DNA from: an uncultured Eubacteriales bacterium
GTDB taxonomy: Bacteria; Bacillota; Clostridia; Oscillospirales; Acutalibacteraceae
Direction of reading: 5' to 3'
Assembly: GCA_949299505.1 (NCBI GenBank)
Contig: CASGAS010000012.1
Span: 1-60,067 of the forward strand
Length of the DNA stretch: 60,067 nucleotides
The notes beneath the pieces were generated by a model, which was not told where the DNA came from, did no database searches, and was given only the letters and a program-made list of their open reading frames with translations. Numbering within the stretch: the first letter of the stretch is position 1; the number at the start of each line of letters is the position of its first letter. This document shows positions 16,942 through 23,568 of this stretch, piece by piece. The translations under genes were made by a program, and so were the position numbers.

Positions 16942-16970
16942 GTATACCGCCGCGGAAAACGGGGCATACT
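16942..16970 (+). promoter_or_regulatory. Sigma-F/sigma-G type sporulation promoter
   Basis: GTATA (16942-16946), exactly 15 nt, then GGGCATACT (16962-16970). This matches the forespore sigma-F consensus GYATA-N15-GGNNANANT at every defined position. It lies about 20 nt upstream of the M23 gene ATG, leaving a very short leader that starts at or just before the Shine-Dalgarno. Sigma-F and sigma-G motifs overlap, so either factor could be used. Confidence 0.75.
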
Positions 16971-16989
16971 GCCTGTGGAGGTGTCCCGA

Positions 16990-17706
16990 ATGGAAAACCG
17001 CAGCAACAAGCAGAAAAAGCACCGGCCGCTCCGCCGCGGGGCCGCGCTGTACCTCGGCTGCGCGCTCGCGCTCGTCGGCGTGGGCGTCGCCGCAAACACG
17101 GCGGTGCGCTTCCGCGTTGCGCCCGAAGCGGACGAAGCAGGCCCGCAGACCACCGCGCAGCAGACCGCGCGCTATTCCCTGCCCGCGCCCACCGCCCCGG
17201 CTTACCCGGACGAAGCCGCGACCGAAACGCCCACCGGCGGGGTCTATGCGCCGGACGGGGAGGAAGACCGGGCTGTGGCCGCGCAGGACGACGGCATCAC
17301 CCGCGCCGCCGCGTTCGCCGTCCCCTTGGAAAACGGGATTCAAAAGGGCTTTTCCGACGGCGCGCTGGTCCGCTCGAAAACCATGGGCGACTGGCGCGTG
17401 CACAACGGCGCCGACTACCCCGGCGCGGTCGGCGACCCGGTCAAGGCCATAAACAACGGCGTGGTCAAGGCCGTCTATGACGACGCGCTTTGGGGCACGG
17501 TCGTCGAAGTGGACCACGGCGACGGGCTGCTGGCCAAATACTGCGGCTTGGGGCGCGGCAGCACCGCCGCCGTCGGCGAAACGGTCAAGGTCGGCGCGTG
17601 CATCGGCTATCTCGGGGAAATCCCGGCGGAGGCCGCGGACGACGCGCACCTGCACCTGGAGCTTTGGCAGGACGACGAAGCCGTCGACCCGGCGGACGTT
17701 CTGTAA
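16990..17706 (+). CDS. spoIIQ: SpoIIQ-like M23 (LytM) endopeptidase-domain membrane protein
   Basis: 238 residues: a short basic cytoplasmic N-terminus, one membrane segment (about 17-36, LYLGCALALVGVGVAAN), a Thr/Pro/Ala/Glu-rich linker and a C-terminal LytM domain (about 115-235). The metal ligands HNGAD and HLHLE are both intact, unlike the degenerate Bacillus SpoIIQ but like clostridial ones. SpoIIQ is made in the forespore and pairs with SpoIIIAH across the septum during engulfment. The forespore-type promoter directly upstream supports this role. ATG at 16990 follows GGAGGTG by 8 nt. It is the only plus-strand gene in the left half. Another sporulation or cell-wall M23 protein remains possible; spoIIIAH is not in the window. 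Confidence 0.75.
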   Translation: MENRSNKQKKHRPLRRGAALYLGCALALVGVGVAANTAVRFRVAPEADEAGPQTTAQQTARYSLPAPTAPAYPDEAATETPTGGVYAPDGEEDRAVAAQDDGITRAAAFAVPLENGIQKGFSDGALVRSKTMGDWRVHNGADYPGAVGDPVKAINNGVVKAVYDDALWGTVVEVDHGDGLLAKYCGLGRGSTAAVGETVKVGACIGYLGEIPAEAADDAHLHLELWQDDEAVDPADVL

Positions 17707-18009
17707 GCTGCCGGGAATCGACTGGCAGCTTAAGCTGCTGGGCGTCGAACCCAATATGGTTTTGGGCGGCTTCTTCCCGCGCGGGCGGCGTTAAAATTTT
17801 TGCCATACGTCAGTATGGCTTCAAATTTATGCCTTGCCCGCACGAAAATCTCCTCGCCAAAAACTGCTTCGCACCGAAAACACAGGCGGTGGGGATGGAT
17901 TTTTGCTTTTGAGCCCGCAGGCGGGCTGTCGCCCGGCAAGGGCGAAAAGGGGAAAAGGCGCCCCACCGGTGCGTTTTCGGCATATCGGGTTCAACGCCCA
18001 GCAGCTTAA
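17704..18009. repeat. 280-bp inverted-repeat element downstream of spoIIQ
   Basis: The bases 17730-17759 and 17980-18009 are inverted copies of one 30-bp sequence beginning TTAAGCTGCTGGGCG, 27 of 30 identical. About 220 bp lie between them, including a small perfect hairpin GCCATAC-GTCA-GTATGGC near 17802-17819 and a GC-rich distal part. A separate 9-bp hairpin (TAAGCTGCC with GGCAGCTTA, 17704-17732) spans the spoIIQ stop codon and abuts the left end. Short translations of the interior have no recognisable domain. It resembles a MITE-like or extragenic palindromic element; no transposase is present. No other copy was seen here. Confidence 0.6.
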
Positions 18010-18024
18010 CGCGCTGCAAAGCGC

Positions 18025-18062
18025 AAAAAAGCCTGCCCGCGTTTTGGCGGACAGGCTTTTTC
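18025..18062. terminator. Bidirectional intrinsic terminator
   Basis: AAAAAAGCCTGCCCGC, a short loop, then GCGGACAGGCTTTTT: a stem with one internal mismatch, flanked by A on one side and T on the other. It can end the BY-kinase gene from the right (stop at 18071) and transcription from the plus strand. Confidence 0.8.
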
Positions 18063-18070
18063 CATGCCGT

Positions 18071-19543
18071 TTATTTGCTTTTGCGGTGCTCCGCGCCGTA
18101 GCCGTAGCCGTACCCGTAGCCGTAGCCATAGCCGTATTTGCCGTAGCCGCCGCGCTGCAGACCGGCGCTTTTTGCGTCGTTGTAAATGCAGCCGAGCACC
18201 TCGGCGCCGGCGTTTTCCATGTTTTCAAGTCCGCGCTGGATGCGCCGGACGGGCGCGGTATCCTGCCGGACGACCATGACGACCGCGTCGGCATAGCCCG
18301 CAAGGACGGCCGCGTCCGCGACCTCGCCGCACGGGGCGGTGTCGATGACGATATAGTCGAACTCCTCGCGCACGCTCTTGAGAATCTCCTCCATTTTCTC
18401 CGACGACAGAAGCTCCGCCGAATCGGCCGTAGCCGGGCCGCTGAGCAGAAGATAGAGGTTGTATTTTTCCGAATAGCGAATCGCCTCGCGCAGCTCGCGC
18501 GTGCCGGTGATGATGTCGGTAAGCCCCGGCGCGTCGCCCGGGATGCTCAGCGATTTGGCGACGGCGGGCTTGCGCAGGTCGCCGTCAATGAGCAGCACTT
18601 CCTTGCCGTTTTTCGCCAGCGCCAGCGCGATGTTGACCGCCGTGGTGGTTTTGCCCTCGTTTTCCATCGTCGAGGTGACGACAAGCGCCTTTTGCCCGTT
18701 GCGCTGCAGGATGTTCGAGAGCTTGGTGCGAATCATCTTGAACGCCTCAATGAACACAAAGCCGCTGCGCCGGTCGGTAATCAGGATGCTTTTTTTCTCG
18801 CCCCGCTTGTTTTTCGTGGGGACGTGCGCGACGTTGCCGATAATCTTCAAGCCCAGCTTCTGGCGGATGTCGTCGGCGTCGAGCACCGGGTTTTTGAGCA
18901 CCATGGCAAGCAACAGCACGCCCGCGGCCGCCACCGCGCCCACCGCAAAGCCCAGGAGCGTGTAAAGGACGCGGGAATTGTCCGCATTCGGCTTTTCCGC
19001 GCGAAGGGGCGGGTCAATGGCCCGCAGGGTCGTGGAGGGGAACGCGTTGGTAATGGCCTCCTCGTAATACTGCATATAGGCGTTGGCGATTGCAAACGAC
19101 ACGTCCGGGTCCGTCGTCGTCACGGTAAGGTACAGAATCGCCGTGTCCTCAATCGCCTCGACCGACACGAAATCCTGGATGTCGCTGACGGTGATGTCCT
19201 TGTACCCGCAGTTGTCCGCCACGCGCTTCGACAGCTCGGTCGTGGTCATGACGTACCGGAAGTTTTCCGCCAGGTTGACCGCCGCCGTAATGTCCGAAGA
19301 GCTTTGCCCGGAGGACACAAGCGAAGAATTGCGGTTGCTTGCGGAAAACGTAATCTGCGACGAATAGGTCGGCACATAGGTCAGCTGCGCCGCCGCGAAG
19401 CCCGCCGAAGCGCAGACAATCGCCGCAAGCAGGATGATCCACCAGCGCCGCAGCAGCTTGCGCGCATAAATGAGGACCGTCTCCAGACTAATCGCCTCGT
19501 CCGCCGTGCGCTCGGACGCCGAGGAAGAATACGCGTGATCCAT
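18071..19543 (-). CDS. Fused Wzz chain-length regulator / BY-type tyrosine autokinase
   Basis: 490 residues combining both parts of a capsular or exopolysaccharide export regulator. A Wzz domain has membrane segments at about 34-53 and 191-213, with the proline-rich PPLRAEKP before the second. The cytoplasmic kinase has Walker A (MENEGKTTTAVN), Walker A' (VLLIDGDLRKP) and Walker B (FDYIVIDTAP). The C-terminal Tyr cluster GYGKYGYGYGYGYGYGYG is the expected autophosphorylation site. In many Firmicutes the two halves are separate genes; here they are fused as in Proteobacteria. No glycosyltransferase, Wzx/Wzy or cognate phosphatase gene is adjacent. It is monocistronic, with its own promoter and terminator. 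Confidence 0.93.
   Translation of the reverse strand: MDHAYSSSASERTADEAISLETVLIYARKLLRRWWIILLAAIVCASAGFAAAQLTYVPTYSSQITFSASNRNSSLVSSGQSSSDITAAVNLAENFRYVMTTTELSKRVADNCGYKDITVSDIQDFVSVEAIEDTAILYLTVTTTDPDVSFAIANAYMQYYEEAITNAFPSTTLRAIDPPLRAEKPNADNSRVLYTLLGFAVGAVAAAGVLLLAMVLKNPVLDADDIRQKLGLKIIGNVAHVPTKNKRGEKKSILITDRRSGFVFIEAFKMIRTKLSNILQRNGQKALVVTSTMENEGKTTTAVNIALALAKNGKEVLLIDGDLRKPAVAKSLSIPGDAPGLTDIITGTRELREAIRYSEKYNLYLLLSGPATADSAELLSSEKMEEILKSVREEFDYIVIDTAPCGEVADAAVLAGYADAVVMVVRQDTAPVRRIQRGLENMENAGAEVLGCIYNDAKSAGLQRGGYGKYGYGYGYGYGYGYGAEHRKSK
18096..18150 (-). repeat. Hexanucleotide tract encoding the Gly-Tyr tail
   Basis: Near-perfect tandem hexamers (CCGTAG on the plus strand, encoding GY on the minus) make up the tyrosine cluster of the BY-kinase. 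Six-base units change the number of GY pairs without a frameshift if the polymerase slips. Confidence 0.75.
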
Positions 19544-19599
19544 CAGAATTACCCCTTCTTGCTAAGCCGGCCGCCGATGTGCGGCCAAAATGCGGTTTT

Positions 19600-19628
19600 A
19601 TTATACCAAATCTGCCCCGTCTTCGCAA
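19600..19628 (-). promoter_or_regulatory. Sigma-A promoter of the BY-kinase gene
   Basis: TTGCGA (19628-19623), 17-nt spacer ending TGG, and a perfect TATAAT (19605-19600) on the minus strand. The leader of about 50 nt contains a small GCCGC/GCGGC hairpin before an AAGGGG ribosome site. Confidence 0.85.
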
Positions 19629-19667
19629 TAGGAATTTTTGCCGCCGCAAAAAACTGAAAATCCGCGC

Positions 19668-21344
19668 TTACGCCCGGTCCTGCGCCGGCGCAATCCGTCC
19701 GTTTTCCAGCGTAAAGGCGCGGTCGCACAGGTCAAGTGCGGCCGTTTTGTGCGTAATGAGCAGGCAGGTTTTTCCGGGCAGCGCGCGCAGGTTGGAAAGC
19801 AGCGCGCGTTCGGTTGCGGCGTCCAGCGCGGAGGTCGCCTCGTCCAAAAGCAGCACCGGCGCCCCCGTCAGCAGCGCGCGCGCCACGGCAAGCCGCTGCG
19901 CCTGCCCCTCGGAAAGGCCATAGCCGCCTTCGCCGAGCTCGGTTTCCAGCCCGTCGGGCAGCGTCGAAAGGAAATCGCCGGCGCAGGCGTCCGAAAGCGC
20001 CCGGCGCAGCTCGTCGTCGGTCGCGTCCGGCTTTACAAAGCACAGATTTTCCCGCACCGTGCCCGAAAACAGCAGGTTCCCCTGCGGCACATAGGCAAAC
20101 AGCCCCCGCGTCGCGCGGCTTGCGGGGTACGCCGCTTCGCCGCATTCCACCGTCACCGCGCCCGAAAGCGGCGCAAGCACCCCCAAAAGCAGCTTGAAAA
20201 GCGTGCTCTTGCCAATGCCGGAGGCGCCGGAGACCACGACGAATTCCCCGCGCGCAACCGTCAGTTCGGCGCCTTGCAGCACCGGCGCGCGACCGTAGGA
20301 AAACGAAACGCCGCGAATGTGCAGCCGCGTAAAGGCGGCTTGCAGCGTCTTCCGGTCCAGCGCCGCTTCGTCGTTTGGCATAGCGTCGCGCGGCAGGGCG
20401 TACACCTCCATGAGCCGTTCGGCGGAGGCGAGCATCGCGTAATATTTCGGCAAAAGCCCCGAAAGGGAGGAGACGGGCGCCTGCACCTGGTTGACAAGCT
20501 GCAAAAGCGCCGTCAGCGTGCCGAAGGAAATGGCGCCCGCGCCGAGCCGCACGCCGCTCCACAACAGGGCGAACAAAAAGCCGCCCGAAAACACCGCGGA
20601 AAACCCGGTGTTGGCAAAAATAGACCAGCGGTTGCGCGTAAGCTTCGCTTTGTAATGGTCCTGCCCGCGGCGGTACGCGCCCTCGCTTGCCTTTTCCTGC
20701 GCGCCGAACGCCTGCACGGCCAAAAGGTTTTCCAGCGTCTCCTGCAAAAACGCGCGCAGACGGCCGTCCGTTTCCTGCACGCCGCGGTGGAGCTGCTTGA
20801 GCTTGCCGCGCAGCAGCCGCGTCCCCAAAAACAGCGCGGCCCCCGCCAAAAGCAGCGCCACGGCAAAGCGCCAGTCGAGATAGGCGATGACGCCGAACGC
20901 GCAGACAAGCCTTGTGAGCATGGCGGCGGCGGTCGGCAGGAGCGTAGCGACCGTGTCCGTCACGACGGTCACGTCCGCAGTCAGGCGGGTCATCCATTCG
21001 CCGGAATGGCGCGCGCTGACCGACGCGTACGCCCCGGAAAGCAGGGCGGCGAACGCTTCGTTTTTCAGCTGCATTTCGAGCTTTCCCGCCACGCGCACCT
21101 GCAAATCCCGGTCCAGCATGCGCAGCCCCAGGTGCAAAAGCACCGCGCACACGGCCGCCGCGCCCGCCGAAAGCAGGCCGGAACGGTCCGCGGCGACGGC
21201 GGCGTCCACAACATATTTCGCGCAAAGCGACAGCGCCACGGCAAGGGCGCTGTCTATGGCGCTGCACACAACCGACAGCGCGATAAGCCCCCGGTGCCCG
21301 GCGGTATTTTCATAAATCCAGTTGCGCGCGTCTTCCCGTTTCAT
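19668..21344 (-). CDS. ABC exporter (fused TM and ATPase), multidrug/peptide type
   Basis: 558-residue half-transporter. About six membrane segments lie in residues 1-310. The ATPase domain follows with Walker A GASGIGKST, signature LSEGQAQRLAVARALL (Glu in place of the usual second Gly of LSGGQ) and Walker B VLLLDEATSALD, then ITHKTAALDLCD. There is no N-terminal C39 peptidase domain, so it would not cleave a leader itself. The ATG at 21344 overlaps the stop of the S26-type peptidase gene by 4 bp. This is the last gene of the coupled kinase-PqqD-peptidase-exporter set, so it may export the product that set matures. The substrate is unknown. Confidence 0.9.
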   Translation of the reverse strand: MKREDARNWIYENTAGHRGLIALSVVCSAIDSALAVALSLCAKYVVDAAVAADRSGLLSAGAAAVCAVLLHLGLRMLDRDLQVRVAGKLEMQLKNEAFAALLSGAYASVSARHSGEWMTRLTADVTVVTDTVATLLPTAAAMLTRLVCAFGVIAYLDWRFAVALLLAGAALFLGTRLLRGKLKQLHRGVQETDGRLRAFLQETLENLLAVQAFGAQEKASEGAYRRGQDHYKAKLTRNRWSIFANTGFSAVFSGGFLFALLWSGVRLGAGAISFGTLTALLQLVNQVQAPVSSLSGLLPKYYAMLASAERLMEVYALPRDAMPNDEAALDRKTLQAAFTRLHIRGVSFSYGRAPVLQGAELTVARGEFVVVSGASGIGKSTLFKLLLGVLAPLSGAVTVECGEAAYPASRATRGLFAYVPQGNLLFSGTVRENLCFVKPDATDDELRRALSDACAGDFLSTLPDGLETELGEGGYGLSEGQAQRLAVARALLTGAPVLLLDEATSALDAATERALLSNLRALPGKTCLLITHKTAALDLCDRAFTLENGRIAPAQDRA

Positions 21345-21790
21345 CGGTGCAGTTTCCCCCGTAATGCCACAAGATAGCGCCGGACGGGCCAAAGCAGCGC
21401 CCAGACCCGGCAGTACGCCCGATACCGCGCCGCCGTGACGGGAAATTCCCGCCCCCTGCGGCAAATGCGCGTGACCCTGCCTATGAGCTGGCTGTGGCGA
21501 ATGCCCGGCTCTTTTACCCACTGGTTGTCGCCGCACATGGTGTACGCGCCGTCCGGCGCAACCGCGACGACCCGGTGCAGCACGAACGCCCCGTCCGCGC
21601 GGCGGTAAAGCGGCAGGTCGTATTTTTGCAGCGGCCCGTCGATTTTGCCAAGCACGACCGTATCGCGCCCCGCGACCAGCAGCGGCAGCATGCTCGTGCC
21701 GGTAATGGGCAGGCGCACCGTGCCGCCGCTTGCCAGCGTCTGTTCCATGACGGGCAGCAATTCCTCGAGCCGAACCTGCTTTTTCTCCAT
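21341..21790 (-). CDS. S24/S26-type (signal-peptidase-like) serine protease
   Basis: 149 residues. Box B GTSMLPLL supplies the nucleophile (Ser33). ADGAFVLHRVVAV has His72 where classical type I signal peptidases have Lys, as in the ER/SipW type. CGDNQWV matches the GDN box. There is no N-terminal membrane anchor; a hydrophobic C-terminal stretch (YCRVWALLWPVRRYLV) could be a membrane contact. It is too short for a standard SipW. It starts 2 bp after the PqqD-like gene and overlaps the exporter by 4 bp. Possible roles are leader removal from an exported peptide or regulated proteolysis. Confidence 0.8.
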   Translation of the reverse strand: MEKKQVRLEELLPVMEQTLASGGTVRLPITGTSMLPLLVAGRDTVVLGKIDGPLQKYDLPLYRRADGAFVLHRVVAVAPDGAYTMCGDNQWVKEPGIRHSQLIGRVTRICRRGREFPVTAARYRAYCRVWALLWPVRRYLVALRGKLHR

Positions 21791-21792
21791 CG

Positions 21793-22059
21793 TCAGGACT
21801 CCAAAAGCCCGTGGGCGCGCAGCTTTTCCACAAAGGCGCGCACGTCGCGGCGCGCGGTCGCCTCGTCCACGTCGTATTCCGCAAGCACGGCCTCTGTCAG
21901 CGCGTCCTCGTCGGTGTCCGCCTCCAGCTTTTTCCACAAAAACGCGCCGACCGGCGTTAACGTGAGCATCCCGCCGAAATCGACCTGCGCTTTCCCCAGC
22001 GGCACCGCGACAAAGCTCCCGGCGACCTCGTGCAGCATAAATCCGTCTTTGACTTTCAT
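21793..22059 (-). CDS. PqqD/RRE-family peptide-binding protein
   Basis: 88-residue stand-alone PqqD-type protein. LTPVGAFLWKKLEADTDEDAL and the acidic C-terminal helix (EYDVDEATARRDVRAFVEKL) are typical of the family. PqqD-like domains (RiPP recognition elements) hold the leader of a precursor peptide for modifying enzymes. ATG at 22059 lies 4 bp after the kinase stop and the gene ends 2 bp before the peptidase gene. No radical SAM enzyme, cyclodehydratase or lasso cyclase is nearby, so the partner enzyme is unclear; the HprK-like kinase is the best candidate. Confidence 0.85.
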   Translation of the reverse strand: MKVKDGFMLHEVAGSFVAVPLGKAQVDFGGMLTLTPVGAFLWKKLEADTDEDALTEAVLAEYDVDEATARRDVRAFVEKLRAHGLLES

Positions 22060-22063
22060 CGGG

Positions 22064-22786
22064 TCATCCCTTTTCCAACGATTTGTAATACCCCTCCACG
22101 CCCGCAAGCGCGACCGCGGCCGCCTCCGGCTCCATGTTGCAGCGCAGCCGGAACGCCGGAACCGCCGTGAGCAGCTCGTCGAGCAGCGTCAAAAGCCGCC
22201 CCATCGCGTCGCGCACCGGCGGGCGCAGCGTCTGCGACAAAAACAGCGGCACGGCCGCCGGCGCGTCGAGCTTTTCCATGCGGTTTTCCTCGCCGCGCTC
22301 CAAAAACACCAGCGCGCGCACCGGCACGCGGGCGTTGACGCTTTCGTCCGTCTTGCCGGAAAACGGCGTGCCGCAGGCGTAAAACCGCCCGTCGAACTTC
22401 CGCAGCGCGGGCTTGTCGTCATTGATGATGCGGCTGCCCGGAAAGGCCTTGAGCCACAAGTGCGTATGCGTCGATTTTCCCGTGCCGCTTCTGGCCGAAA
22501 ACAGGTACGCGTACCCGTCCTTTTCGACGCAGGAGGCGTGCAGAAGCATCCCGTCGTTTTGCAGCAGCTTCGCATAAAACGCCTCGCCCGTCCAGACGTA
22601 CCGGCACTCGTCCGGCGACAGCTGCGGGTAGCGCCTGTGCTTTTCTTCAAAAAAGCCGTCGGGGAACGACAGGGTAAAGTCCGGCTTCTGCCCGGGCGGC
22701 GCAAGGTACGGCCGCGTGCGCGCAAAAAGCAGTGACCCGCACGCGTCGAACCCGACAAAAAGGCCCGCGATATCGAAAACTTCCAA
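22064..22786 (-). CDS. HprK-like (HPr kinase/PEP carboxykinase fold) small kinase, TTG start
   Basis: 240-residue protein with the HPr-kinase-type core. LLHASCVEKDGYAYLFSA leads to P-loop RSGTGKST at 99-106, then INDDKP (121-126) and YACGTPFSGK (136-145), in the order seen in HprK-related kinases. It lacks the N-terminal regulatory domain of true HprK, and no HPr (ptsH) gene is nearby. HprK-like kinases in some RiPP clusters phosphorylate a precursor peptide. The TTG at 22786 follows AAGGAGG by 6 nt and lies 11 bp after the tatD stop; in-frame codons further upstream run through tatD. Substrate unknown. Confidence 0.82.
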   Translation of the reverse strand: MEVFDIAGLFVGFDACGSLLFARTRPYLAPPGQKPDFTLSFPDGFFEEKHRRYPQLSPDECRYVWTGEAFYAKLLQNDGMLLHASCVEKDGYAYLFSARSGTGKSTHTHLWLKAFPGSRIINDDKPALRKFDGRFYACGTPFSGKTDESVNARVPVRALVFLERGEENRMEKLDAPAAVPLFLSQTLRPPVRDAMGRLLTLLDELLTAVPAFRLRCNMEPEAAAVALAGVEGYYKSLEKG

Positions 22787-22797
22787 CGCCCGCCTCC

Positions 22798-23568
22798 TTA
22801 CTGTGCAAGCCCGAACAGCGTCCGGGCGTTCTGCGCGGTCTGTGTGAGCAGCGCCTGCGCGGTCGTCCCCCGCAGCGCCGCAATGCGTTCGGCCGTTGCG
22901 GCAATCATGCGCGAATCGCACCGCTGCCCGCGGTAGGGCGCCGGCGCCATATAGGGCGCGTCCGTTTCCAAAAGCAGCCGGTCGCCGGGGACCATTTCCG
23001 CGACCGCGGCGGGCTTTTTGGCGTTTGGAAAGGTCACCGCCCCGCCAAGGCCGATGTACATGCCGAGCTCCAGCACCTCCCGCGCCATCTCCGGCGAGCC
23101 GGAAAAGCAGTGCACCACCCCGCGCGGGCGGTACTGCCGCAGCAGCGCAAGCGTGTCGGCGTGCGCCTCCCGGTCGTGGACGATAACGGGCAGGCCGTGC
23201 GCGTTTGCAAGCTGCAGCTGCCGTTCAAACAGCGCAAGCTGCGCGCGCCGCGTCTCCTTTTCGTAGTGGTAGTCAAGCCCAATCTCCCCGACCGCAACCG
23301 TTTTCGGGTCCTCCAAAAGCGCTTCGAGCGCCGCCGCGGGGTCGTCGGGCACGTCCGCAAGGTTCAGCGGGTGAAAGCCCGCCGCCGCATAGACAAAATC
23401 GTACCGTTTTGCGAGCGCCTGCGCAAAGCGCGTGGTTTCGACGTTGACGCCGCAGGAAACGACGCCCGTGACGCCCGAAGCCGGGAAACCGTCCAAAAGG
23501 GCGTAGACGTCGTCGGCAAAGCGCGCGTCGTCGTAGTGGGCGTGGGAATCGAAAATCTCGTGCAGCAT
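22798..23568 (-). CDS. tatD: TatD-family metal-dependent hydrolase/DNase
   Basis: 256 residues with the TatD TIM-barrel metal motifs: DSHAHYDD, GEIGLDYHY, PVIVHDREA, HCFSGS and LLLETDAPY. Family members are 3'-5' exonucleases or deoxyribonucleases. The ATG at 23568 overlaps the metG stop by one base (TGATG). metG-tatD is a conserved Firmicutes pair, usually followed by rnmV and rsmA; here the HprK-like kinase gene follows instead. Confidence 0.94.
   Translation of the reverse strand: MLHEIFDSHAHYDDARFADDVYALLDGFPASGVTGVVSCGVNVETTRFAQALAKRYDFVYAAAGFHPLNLADVPDDPAAALEALLEDPKTVAVGEIGLDYHYEKETRRAQLALFERQLQLANAHGLPVIVHDREAHADTLALLRQYRPRGVVHCFSGSPEMAREVLELGMYIGLGGAVTFPNAKKPAAVAEMVPGDRLLLETDAPYMAPAPYRGQRCDSRMIAATAERIAALRGTTAQALLTQTAQNARTLFGLAQ

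Noticed and set aside
17730..18009. Small open frames inside the 280-bp inverted repeat element
   Set aside because: Frames are short, basic and occur on both strands; no domain or ribosome site.
19544..22800. RiPP precursor peptide within or beside the kinase-exporter cassette
   Set aside because: Intergenic gaps are 4 bp or less inside the cassette, and the flanks at 19544-19667 and 22787-22797 hold only a promoter/leader and a ribosome site.
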